Source of the DNA: Takakia lepidozioides
Taxonomy: Eukaryota > Streptophyta > Takakiopsida > Takakiales > Takakiaceae
NCBI GenBank assembly: GCA_030704615.1
Contig: CM060732.1
Coordinates: forward strand, 50,201,053-50,265,052
Direction: 5' to 3'
Length of the DNA: 64,000 nt
In this document: one piece after another, positions 1-10,785 of the stretch
Position numbering within the stretch: position 1 is the first letter of the stretch
Layout of the letters: each line of letters begins with the position of its first letter
Program-made: the position numbers and the translations under genes
The notes under the pieces: generated by a model
The model's input: only the letters and a program-made list of their open reading frames with translations
Database searches by the model: none
Told to the model about the DNA's origin: nothing

Positions 1-43
1 TCAACCCCTAATTGAACTGGATAACGAGTTTGATCCGTCTTAC

Positions 44-3000
44 TTCTCTTGACGATACACGTCTCTGTTGACACGCGACTTGCTCAGGGTGTCCTTGGGA
101 ATCTTCTCAGACAGGTACTTCATTGGGCCCCATACAGGAGGGACTCTGCACAGCCAAACAACAACAATGAAACTCTTGTTTGCTATCCAGGTTAAGATCA
201 ACTGGGACAACCCATCAGAAAAGATTTACTTATCTGACCTTGCTTCCTATACCCCTGTGCCAATTGACACAAATGTGAGTAGTCACCCGTGAGATAGAAA
301 AATTGTACTCATAAAACGTCCCGAGATAGAAGAATTGAAATGAAATGGTACTCTAGCATTATAATGTCCACAGGAGGTCCAAGGGACCTGTGAGGCAAAC
401 TAGAACAAGAAACCACTTCAAACAAAGGAATGCCCGAAGACTTCAGGCGGGTAGAATGCCACACACTTCGGGTCCTCAGAAGAAAAAGAGAAGTTCATTG
501 CCCCAGACAGGGGCCATCGGATAGAGAAGAAGGGATGGAACGTGATTACATTGAAAGGGGGTCCCCAGGGCCCATGGGACAAAGTAAAAGTCATATCAGA
601 ATACACTAGAGAAGAATAGGGCATACATACACAGGGACAGGCTCATATCTTCTCTCCTGACATATGAGGAGAAATGATAAGGGAGGAATGGGAGAGAAGA
701 AAAGAACTAAACCCTGGCTCGCTGAACAAACAACACAGTAGGTTGCAGTTGGCAAACCTGCCAAGAAACCCTCAAGACAATCTGACTGCATGGAAGAGAA
801 GGATGAAGATACGGACCTGGTCACAGGCATAGTGTTACTGAAATCCATACACCCTCTCTGGCTCTCTTTTAGAAAGACATTTGCAGCTTGGAGGCATGCG
901 ACTGCGTTAGCATGTGTGTCTTGTTCAGACCCGTCATCTAAGATGAGTCCGTGAAAGTAGTATGCAGCAGCCTGTTCCATAGAGACGAAGTAAATTCCAA
1001 GTTCCAACCATTCAGTTTTGGGCTCCAGAAGAAGCGAGAGAGAACACGCTATGGGTCAGATGTCTGATTTCAACAAAACCACTCCAAACTATTTCTCCAT
1101 GTGTGCCAGTACCACGTACCTTTGCCTCAGTAAGCTTCCATTTTACAAAACTCAAGTGCTTTTGTCCCCAACCATGTCCTAGCCACACACTTGAAATACT
1201 CTCCTGTGCCTGTCTTCACAAAACCATTCCCCCACCATAAGGGTGTTAGATAGCTAAGACTACATCTTGGCTTGGCTGTTTGTTCCTTTGCTATATTGCA
1301 TCAGTAGTCATCTGGGTGCTTCCCCTTGCCTTCTAGTCACAGACCCAGTGCCAAGCACAAAAGGGGTCACTTGTTTTTTACCTGTTTTAAAGATGAGAAG
1401 CTTTGTAGATGGCATGAAGGTTAGTAGCCCAGCAGTTTGGATCCTCGAAAGTGAAAGCCTCTGTCAAGGATGAGGAGCCTCTGAAGAGAGTGGTATCTCC
1501 CTCAAACCTCAGTAGTACACAGCGTACGGCAAAATGAAAAAGAGGAGGAAAACTATTATATCAACTAGAAAGCTGAGGAGCCCATGGTCCCAAATGAAAA
1601 GTTCCAAAAGAGCATGAGAGAAGATAGACAGAAGAAAGACGTGTATTCTTCCCATAGAGAATGTCCTCATTCTGCCCATAGAGGAGAAAGAGTAGAATGA
1701 GCACCTGCTCCCAGTACTTGACTTGCTCACAGGCCAGCCTTCGTTTAACTGCCAATGATGCCTTGACATTGTCGATTGCCAAGCCCAATTGTATCTCCAC
1801 CCCCTGTCCAACAGCATGTGTTGATTAACATGCCTGACCAGACGCACCTTTGTGTTCCCAACCCTTCCAACAAAGAAGTTCACAGTTTGCAATTGAATGC
1901 TGGAATGGCCAGCCCTGGAGTAATGCCATCAAAGCAAGCCACACCAAATGCCACCCAAAAAAGCCGCAAGATCCAACAACTAACATTTTCTTTGGGTTCA
2001 CCGTTACCCACACAAAACCTATCACTGGATTCGGTTACCTGACTGAAGATTTCTCATGAAGTGCAAAAACCTAGTTAAAACTGAAAACCCTCTTTGAAAC
2101 TATTACTTTCACTAGCGCACCATGTTTCATTTCATGATATCATCATGAGCCATGTAAAACAGACTTGGCACGCCAAAAGAAAGAGAAAGAGAGAGAGATA
2201 TAGAAACAGACTTGACCCAATGCCTGCTGCTCCAATGCTCTAAGCATCCCTTCACTCAAATCTGCAGGTAGCTGGGCCCTGCCAGTCCAACCACCCATCA
2301 ATGTTAGGTCCTCAATGCCTGTTGGCCACCAGCGAGAGCATTTCAAACCTCAGCCAACTCATGCACACCAACTTGCTGGGATAAATGCACTCAAGAAAGG
2401 GGGAAGAGGGCAAGCAAAATGAGTCAGTTCCTGGTTATCATTCACAAGTACTCCATTGGCCTGCTGAATGATGGATCTGATAATGCAAGTCCTTGATCAT
2501 GGGTTATGCCTTGCAAAGGTTCATTCATTGTGAAATGAGAAGCAGATTGAAATGGCTATAGAAGCTTCAGCATATTTTGAAAGTCATGATTGAAGATAGC
2601 AAAGAAGAGTTTGATCACTTTCACTCAAGCCGTTGTCTGAGCTGTCCATGTAGACCATACATATGACAGCGTTTTGCTCTGATCCCAGCATATTCCTGAA
2701 AGGCCCACATATTCCCACATATACATCTTGTGACAGCAGATCTTACTTTATGTTGTCGGGCATGGTTGGCAGGACAGTGGTTATGGCACACTCCAAAAAA
2801 TAGGCAGCCTTCAGCAATGTCTCTACAGCATTCCTCTTGCTTTCTGCCACAACCCACATAATTTGTCTCAGATTTATGTGGCCTTTAGTGGTATAGAAAA
2901 GAGAAGCAGAAGATTCTCACCAAGTGTTTCTAAATCCAAAAATAACCTGCACAAAACCACGGAGCACGGTGACAAATTTATGGACAGTGAACCAAGTGGA

Positions 3001-5904
3001 CAAGGACACAAACAATCAATCTTCTCCGTGGGAGCCTTTTATATGTCCTCTACATGGAAAACTTCAGTTCAGAAGTACAGGCAAAGCTTCTAAGTGGTTC
3101 TATGCCAGAAACACGTAGTTTAGGAGAATTGGTTCCCTGAGAATCCCAAAGGAGGCTTGTACATCCAATCTTACTGATTTTCTCCTGAAAGAGAGTTTTG
3201 GTGCCACAAGCTACAGATTTTCACTGCATTGATGGACTGGACAAGACCTCCCATTGGAAATGCTTAGAAATGTGAAATTACGGTAGGGCTTACCATGAAA
3301 TATGCTGCATCAACAAATATTCACATATAAATACCCTAAGGGAAATGATTTAAAGAGGGCTGCACACATGCCTTCGGTGACTTTGGGATTGTATCCTTCT
3401 GCTGGAGATCTGGGGGTGAGAAATCCATTGGCTTCTTCGAATGCTAACATGCCCAGTAAGTGCAACATAGAGAGCAGCTCGTAGGAGGCACTCGGCAGGG
3501 TCGTCTCCTGTCAAAGTGATTTGGTACGATAAAATATAATGTCAGTATTACATGTGACTCTAGTGATATAAAGACATAATGGCACTGTTGTGGGCTGCAC
3601 ACTCAATGCTCCAAATTACTTCGGTCCTAACATCTACTGGGGGGCCTTTTAGTCAATAGCAGAGGTCCACTTAGTATAGGTCCACCGTAGATGATGGGTA
3701 TACCCTTCACAGCACAATCCAGAAGGATACTAAAACCTTCCAAAGCCGGTCGTGGGAATTTCAGCCACCAGAATAAAACATCAGAAACAGAACTTTGGCT
3801 TGGCACTTATTCATCATCAACCACAAGGTAAAATTTCAGAGATCCAGTATTCACTTTCAAGGAAGGGGTTCCCTGAGGAGAACTAAGAAGAAGATATCGT
3901 GTCCACAAGAGGTTGAAATGGAAGAAAAAAACAAAAACTTGATAATGAAAGGGAAAGCTAAGAGAGAAATGAAATGAAATGAAATGAAATGAGATGGTGC
4001 TTTATAACGTCCGCGGAAAGCTCGTAGAGCTTATGGGACAAAGTGGATGCTACCTTTTCCCCATCTTCATTATTGGTCCATGCAAACTCAATAGCTGTGC
4101 TAACTTGTTCCCCTGTAAGTTACAATGAGCAAATAATTAGCCCCAATAATACACATAACAAACTTGATTCCTGGTGGTCTCACGTGGCTTTTGGTACATA
4201 TGGATACTAGTAAAGGTGACATGTATGTATTATCTTGGTGCGGCACAAGTAGAAGAGTTGAGACACCTAGGAGAAACCTTGAGTAGACAAATAGAGGGAA
4301 GCTTCACATTGAGTTGCTTGAAACAAAAGCTGATAGGATGAAAGCAACCGGTAAAAGAGAGAGAAGAAGAAGGAAAAAAGGAGGAAGGACCACAAAAAGC
4401 ATTGGAGGGCCTACGGGACAAATGGAATGGTACTTCATGACAAATGAAATGAAATGGTACTTCATAAGAGGCAACAGAAAGAAGAAAAAAGAGAAAGGAC
4501 TTAGTTACTAAGTCCACAGGGTAGTCCACTGGCCCATGGATCAAAGTAACACAACCAGAAGCCCACATCTAAATGCACCAGACATCGCCTGAAGACGGGA
4601 CAGCCTACTCAGTGGACTAAGATTTCCAAACCCTCATGGCAATAGATTCCAACCTGCAAAACAGGTAAGGTGAAAGAGAGGGAGGAGAGCAGTAGAATGG
4701 ACGGTACTAGGTACTACAGTGCCTTTCCTACTATGATTTCAATGGATGAGAGGTTGATCCATACTGGACCTACAAATTTAATGAGAATGTACACCCCGAA
4801 GGTTAGTCTATAGCATAGCCTTAAGGGCTCTGGTCACTGTGGGATGCTAACACTCCAGGATATGGTGTGTTCAGCCCACCAGGGTAGTCGATGACTAAAA
4901 CTCAAACAGTCCAGGACCCCTTGTGTACAACCAATATGGTTCGAAGGAATGCAATGTTGATGAACACACTGCCATAGGTCGATTCTAGCAACCACTGCTC
5001 TACACCTCTAGCTGGGAAGTGCCTAGCTGGGAAACCGAGTTATTCCAACTTGTCGAGTGGTGGGCGCATTTGGCAAGCGCCAATGCACATCACGTGTGAC
5101 AAATGTAGATTTGGTCATACTACTAAACAAAGGACAGTCCATGGAAGGAAAGCCAGATAGAAGTAGGAATTGACAACCTGCGTTGGTTAAACCCAGTAAG
5201 ACAGGCAGATACTCCTCGATAGCCTTTTCTGCATCAACACTTCCAGAGCCACCTGCAATCCCCATCTCCAAAGATTAACATCCTGCAGCTTCCTTCATGG
5301 ACCCTGATTACAACTTTTCCTTCTTGACCATCAACAGCACAATTGCATAATTGGCTATACTCCTAATCCAGCCATGAGGGAGGACACTGTCTGTATATTT
5401 TGTGCTTGATTCTAGATCATAACAACTGCTTTTAACTCCAGGTGTTCCGTGGATGACTCAGAGATCCGAAAGCAGTGGGCAGCTATAATTAATTTGAAGT
5501 TTCATAATGATGCAGACCCAACAAAGGATCACATTGCATTCATGTTTCCTCTGGTAGATCCAAATACCCACAAAGCTACAGCAAGCACAGACCTATTCCT
5601 AGAACCTGTCTCACAAACGCAGCAGAGAGGAAACTTGCCTACCTTCGGAATGTTGGGTTTTTCTCTGCCTGGATTTTCCTGAAGAGGATTCTTCAGCACC
5701 AGCTGTAAAAACAATGCGGGACCGTAGGGTGGCCAACCGCGCAGCCAAGTCACCTGGAACATACTCCTGCAGGGCCCTTGAGAGATCCACACCCTTTGGT
5801 GACCGCACGCCTGGAATGAACACGTATACCTCACCATGCGACGCGATCAGCTTGGCTGACCCTTCATCATCCTTGGAACCACCCGAAGACAAGATGCATC
5901 CCAT
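44..5904 (-). CDS. BRO1-domain (endosomal targeting BRO1-like) protein, 3' end cut off by window edge
   Basis: Eleven exons on the minus strand join in frame: 5904-5643, 5252-5178, 4112-4054, 3507-3372, 2843-2747, 2278-2212, 1803-1705, 1460-1382 (tentative), 1178-1120, 971-817 and 145-44. They give about 396 residues; the last exon lies left of position 1. The protein begins MGC, a typical N-myristoylation/palmitoylation start. It matches the plant BRO1-like family (Arabidopsis At1g73390/At1g17940 type, from memory) along its length: GEVYVFIPG, EEYLPVLLGL, LSMLHLLGMLA, EGYNPKV, LPADLSEGMLRALEQQALGQ, KASLAVKRRLACE, FVKWK, AAAYYFHGLILDDG and MKYLSEKIP. The family folds as a banana-shaped helical scaffold linked to endosomal sorting; a membrane-attached role here is inferred. 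A 5'UTR intron is likely, because an acceptor sits just before the ATG. Exon 8 keeps frame but does not resemble the family and may be misplaced. The exon 4 donor is GC. Confidence 0.88.
320..4545. repeat. Dispersed short repeat in BRO1-like introns
   Basis: At least five related stretches lie in introns of the BRO1-like gene, near 330-400, 530-590, 1570-1605, 3965-4045 and 4400-4540. They share AAATGAAATGGTACTT-like text and a core resembling GGCCCATGGGACAAAGT, with poly-purine flanks. They look like decayed copies of one small element. No terminal structure was identified. Confidence 0.4.
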
Positions 5905-8467
5905 ACTCCTGCAAGCACCCCACCTTCAGGTTCAAATGCATTTTGGGGCAATGGAATGGCTGGAGTAACTGCCATTCTGGAAAAGAGAATCCAGCCCATT
6001 GAGAGTGAAAAGCCTAGAGAATTTATCTTAGAAGCTCTCCATTTCAACTCCCAATCCCCTAGCACAGGACCAATAAATTGTATTAAAACACAAAGCATTT
6101 CTGTATTGTTACTTTGTACAACTCCTCCATCCCATATGGGCAGAAGGCTTCTTATCCCACATCACAATGGTGCTTCAACATATTTAAGGTGTAGGTCCAA
6201 CCAGCAAACATGGAGTCAGCTTGGAATACAGAGAAAGCCCACTAATTACATCTGCTACCACGTCTATATACCTAAGGGTCTGGATCCAGTAGTAGTGTCA
6301 CCGATCACGTGCCTCCCAAATCTCTAAATTTGAACCAGAGCAACCCTTAAGTGCACTGGGGAAAGCTCCATCTGACAGCCTGCCTTTGGAATTGTTACAT
6401 GATGATCGTGACAATAAAGACTCACTTGCCTGATGTTCTAGCATGTGAATTCGGAAAGATGGTTGGAAAAGATCTTCGCGACGACTCCACCAACCCCCGC
6501 AGTAGCCGAAAGGGATTCGGCCAAGGTAATCTCTCTCTTCAACGACCCTCTCTGTCTTTCCCAAGCAAGATCAAAACCACAATCCACACTGATTTCAGAA
6601 CCCCAAAAGGCATTCAAAGTCGCGAGTCGAGATCAGCATGGACACGCACTATTGTTTGTTTTTACATACATAAGCTCAAAATTTAAGCCCCAGTTTCCAT
6701 CCAACACGAAAACATGCAGAATGACAAAGAATTGACCCTCTGCTCAATGTAAACTCTACAGTACAATCCTGATGGCCTAGTAAGAAAAAAGTCTATTGCT
6801 CTCACATACTTCAGCTAAAAACCAAAAACCAATATACACCCTGAACAGAACAACGGAATGACACAGATTTCACCCTCTAATCACTAGAATTCTTCCAGAT
6901 ACATCCAAATTCCCCTGTGCTGCCACTATCACTCGCCCACTAGCACATTGTGTTCCTTCCTGGACCAACAGAAGTTTCACATTTCAAAACTAGAAAAAAT
7001 GCCGATATTCACGAGCAATTCCACCCAGCATAAGGCAGATTTCAACCAGCCCCATGCTGCAGGGTGAGAAGTACCGGAAGAAGTAGAGTGCAGGAGTGAA
7101 TCCCAGAGACGCAGATGTGTCAGAGCACACTAGAATCGTCAGAAACAAAAGCTCTATAAGCCTCAACAGCTCATCTCTTCAAATCTATCACATCGCCAGC
7201 ACGCACCTCTGCAATTCAATTCTGACACGAAGAAGACGAGAGACATGGAGTCCATCGAGGTGGAGCACGAGAACAAGATCTTTACGCTCCCAGTCTTCCT
7301 CTGTGCGCTGGCACCACGTCATTCGTTACAAATCGTCTGTAAGGGACGGCCCAGATCATCTACATGAAGATGTATTTGTTTCCATTTCAAATTTCCATTT
7401 GTCAGAAATATACGTCCTAAAATTAACACCTAACTTACCACCTGGCAGACAGGCGTCACCACCACCATGCACTGCAGCTACAGCTCGGCACGTGGCAACA
7501 TTTCAGTTGGGCGGGTGATGGGGACGGATGGATGAAATATTTGGGCGGCGCTCTGCACCAATCATCCGTGAACATTCGTCGACAATGTTGCCCTTTCATC
7601 TAAAGACATTCATCCATCTCAGCGATAGAGCTTGGTTAAGTCCATACTCCAAACCCCAGAGTAAACAATGGGGTGATGATAATGTGATAGAGAAGAACAA
7701 TATCCAAGCTCTTCTTTCCCATTCCATATTGCCCTCAGATAGAGATTGTCACAGATTCTCATATAAGGAGAGAGCACCCTGAGGTGGGAGAGATTGAAAA
7801 ACCGCATTCTCCGTATTCGGTTACTACTACGAAGATTTTGTCTTATTCAATCTGCAGAATAGAAACCCTCTGGAACATGAGCGACAAAACAGCACTGACA
7901 ATGGTTTCTTATGCAGTCAATATTAATGTGGTTGCTCACTGTTTAGAAATGCTCTGACCACCTTGAGAAATGGCGGCAGGGGTGTTGTTGAATTCAAATG
8001 CTCACAACAGATTCTTGGGACATGTGAGACACAAACAATAGAAATACCATTTTCAAAGAGTACATGTGGCACAATGAGCACTATGGCAGAGGTAGGCCAC
8101 AAATGCCATGCATCTAACAGAAACTCATACTTTAGGTGTGTCAGGTCACCTTTGTCCAGGCACTGACGTGATCACCATGAAAATTTGGTGATCTCGTGTA
8201 TGACTTGCATACACAAGCTTCAATAAGATAGCTCCACCTCCAAATGATGAGAGGCTGGTCATCCCAGTTTCTGGTTTGCCAGTTTGCACATACACAGCTT
8301 AGCCTATGCTAAGTTATTACAGAGAACCAGCTACCCCTACAAAACTGTACAACAGTACACAACAGACAGCAAGACAGCATCCATAATGGCTGCCACTGAC
8401 TTAATAGGGAGAACATAATCCCAACTAAGATCATAAGAGTAGTTTCAAACTTTTTCCAATGAAGAGT
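5905..8467. other. Intergenic interval, no firm gene
   Basis: About 2.5 kb between the BRO1-like start codon and the orphan exon at 8.5 kb. The left part probably holds untranslated leader exon(s) and the promoter of the BRO1-like gene; around 6450-6560 there is a purine/pyrimidine-skewed stretch that could be leader. A weak minus-strand ORF at about 6990-7175 is listed separately. Otherwise nothing convincing is seen. Confidence 0.4.
6990..7175 (-). CDS. Candidate small hydrophobic C-terminal exon, unassigned
   Basis: A minus-strand frame without a start codon runs to a TAG at 6990-6992. It encodes about 60 residues rich in Leu, Phe and Ile, with segments such as ALYFFRYFSP and GLVEICLMLGGIAREYRHFF. 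It could be the final exon of a small membrane protein. The only plausible upstream exon, with an ATG near 7250, would imply an intron of roughly 45 bp, too short for a plant. The opposite strand also has an open stretch here (ATG near 7243, MESIEVEHENKIF). Neither is recognised, so this may be chance. Confidence 0.18.
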   Translation of the reverse strand, partial: DELLRLIELLFLTILVCSDTSASLGFTPALYFFRYFSPCSMGLVEICLMLGGIAREYRHFF

Positions 8468-8714
8468 TTAGGAGGACAGCTGAGTTTCAACCTCTCCAAA
8501 AGTACGGACTGGGATCATGGATGACAGATCCCTAGCATCTGCAGATCGAAAGCAGGCCTGCCTTATTTCGACCCTGATTGCCCCTGCTTTGTTGCCTACA
8601 CTGCTAATTTGCAGGGCAGTCTCCTCCTCCTCACCCTTGGCTCGCCTTCCTTTCAACTTTTGCCCTAACTCTGTAACAATATCAAAATCATATTTCCATG
8701 AGGTCTGTATCCAC
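8468..8714 (-). CDS. Orphan C-terminal exon, unassigned protein
   Basis: A minus-strand exon begins at 8714 after a good acceptor (TTCTTCAG) and runs to TAA at 8468-8470, giving about 82 residues. It starts around WIQTSWKYDFDIV, continues through ELGQKLKGRRAKGEEEETA, and ends with a mixed charged tail (RTFGEVETQLSS). Composition and codon use look like real coding sequence, and 3' non-coding sequence follows. No matching upstream exon was found between 8715 and 9600, where a different frame is also open over a short stretch. It could be the end of an unknown small gene or a leftover gene fragment. I do not recognise the family. Confidence 0.35.
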
Positions 8715-9697
8715 CTGAAGAAATAGCAACAATATCCACATATGGCTGATTTACAGCCAAGTAAGAATATCTGTGCTCACTGACCATTCCCATGCAAACA
8801 GATGCTATGCGATACAATTAAGGATGGTCTCTGTTGGATACTGACTCTCCTTGGGCTGGTTATGGAATTGCTGCCGATAGGGTTATGAGACTCATGCTCC
8901 CGTCCTGAAATTACCATATCACTTGCGCACATGCCAACCAAGATCCAATTACAGGGTGTGGGTGTTCGTTTATGGGTAGGCATTAATTACATCATGGTGG
9001 AGTATTCCAGCCCTAAGTCTATAGCTCTCTAGATTTCAGAGATGCCAGACATGCAGGTGAGGTTGCACTGTCAGCTGGATTGTTGAGGAATTGCAGACAG
9101 AAAGAGATGGGAGGGAGGGAGGGAGGCATGGGGTCAAAAACTGTCATTGTTTTGGACTGTCAGGACCACAGCTGTGCAAGGACAGAAATAAGGGCAAGAA
9201 GACTGTGACAGCAGTACTACAAGAATAACCATACAAACAAAAGTACCCCATCAAGGCACCTCTGAAAAGCAGGAGTTTGGCATATAGCCACTAAGCATAC
9301 AGGTCAATGAGTCAGAATAGACACACATAAAAAGAACTAGTAGCACAATTCAACCCCAGCTGCGAAAGCTGTGACCAGAGCAATAGTAAGAGCAAGCTAC
9401 CAGCAACTGATCAATCTACAGCCTACCAAACCCTAAAAAGACTCTTAGAATTCCACCTTTGGACGATCAGACTACCTCTAAAAAATACGTACATTCCCGT
9501 TCCTCTCCCTACCAATCTCTCCTTCGTCCCATTTTCATCTCCGGCTCCGATATCGCCGTCTCAACTACCCATGATTGATAAGAACTGTGACACGCATAAT
9601 GCGCCAGCGCACACAAGCTAAAATTCCTCTCTCCGTTCAAGTGACAGAAAATTGCGGGGATTAATCAACCAACCTGTGATTCTCAGAGACCCGGGGA

Positions 9698-10327
9698 TCA
9701 ACAACTGCATCCACCACTTGCGCTAGCAGATGCATCCGCAGGTTGGCCTGGTCTTAGAAGATTCTTCCTAACCGATGTAGTATCCGCAGTCAAGCTGGGG
9801 GTATCAACTATCTTTTGCACGAGTTCCTCGAAACAGCGTTGAACGTTGATGCTTGTCTTAGCACTGGCCTCAAGAAACAAACACCCATGTTGCCTGGCGA
9901 ACGCAACTCCTTCCTTCTTACTCACCACACGCTCTGATTCTTCCAGATCAACCTTGTTTCCAATCAGCATTTTAATGCAATCCTCATTCGTTGAGTACCG
10001 CTCAACCTCTTTCAACCACACATCCGACAAATTGGTGAATGTCGCCCGCCTTGTAACATCATACACCAGGATGACACCTTGCGCACCTCTGTAATACGAA
10101 CTTGTCAGTGTGCGAAACCTCTCCTGGCCAGCCGTGTCCCAGATTGTGAGCTTCAGCCTCTGGCCCTGGAGTGTCATCATCTTCAGCTTGAAATCCACTC
10201 CAACAGTCGGGGAGAGATCATCAAATGTATCCGCAGTGAACCGAAGAAGAAGACTGCTCTTTCCCACACCCGAGTCTCCTATCAACAAAATCTTAAACAA
10301 GTGATCAAAATCACCAGGCCCAGCCAT
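9698..10327 (-). CDS. RABC: RABC-subfamily (Rab18-like) small GTPase
   Basis: A 209-residue Rab GTPase in one uninterrupted frame. The start chosen is MAGPGDFDHLFK at 10327; the upstream in-frame ATG would add 16 unlike residues. G-box motifs are complete: P-loop GDSGVGKS, effector/switch I SPTVGVDFK, DTAGQERF in switch II, GNKVD for guanine specificity and EASAKT. Text such as LTSSYYRGAQGVILVYDVTRR and CFEELVQKI is typical of plant RABC. The C-terminus ends GGCSC, a CXC geranylgeranylation signal, so membrane anchoring after prenylation is expected. Rab18 relatives act in ER, Golgi or lipid-body traffic. The lack of introns is unexpected because, as far as I recall, Arabidopsis RABC genes are interrupted. 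No poly-A tail or target duplication is visible. Confidence 0.93.
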   Translation of the reverse strand: MAGPGDFDHLFKILLIGDSGVGKSSLLLRFTADTFDDLSPTVGVDFKLKMMTLQGQRLKLTIWDTAGQERFRTLTSSYYRGAQGVILVYDVTRRATFTNLSDVWLKEVERYSTNEDCIKMLIGNKVDLEESERVVSKKEGVAFARQHGCLFLEASAKTSINVQRCFEELVQKIVDTPSLTADTTSVRKNLLRPGQPADASASASGGCSC

Positions 10328-10697
10328 GCTTCTCCTCCTCTGCCGTCCAAATTCTACCAATATGTAGCTAACCAAAGAATCTGTTGCGTCTACCTCAAAA
10401 ATCTCAAGCCTAGTTTACAGAATCTTGAGTGAAAGAAATCTGCATGCATCAAGCAACCAAATCTCAGACCGCCTTCGCTCTCACTTGTCTCTCCACGTAG
10501 TTGCATACCTGTCTTGAAATCCTCCATCCTAGGGTTTTCACACGTGTCATAGAAATAATATCCCAGCCGATGATCTCTTAAAAAATGACGGCACAGATCC
10601 AATTTTAATAGCGTTAGATCTTACGATTCAGAATCGGTTTATTCTCAACAAAGGTCAGTTCGTCGACGAACAAGTTACCCATGAATTGTGCGAGGCC

Positions 10698-10785
10698 TTC
10701 TTCTTCTTCTTCTTCTTCTTCTTCTTCGTCTTCTGCAGTCTGCGGTAATAGGTAGCTTTCTTTCTTTCTTTCTTTCTTTCTCAAT
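10698..10785. repeat. Microsatellites upstream of RABC
   Basis: A (TTC)n run at about 10698-10736 and a (CTTT)n run at about 10756-10785 lie 370-460 bp upstream of the RABC start codon, on the promoter or leader side. On the RABC strand they read as GAA and GAAA tracts. Confidence 0.85.

Noticed and set aside
7096-7518. Plus-strand ORF of 140 codons and a nearby ATG frame starting MESIEVEHENK
   Set aside because: Basic, low-quality composition, no domain and no continuing exon; probably leader or promoter sequence.
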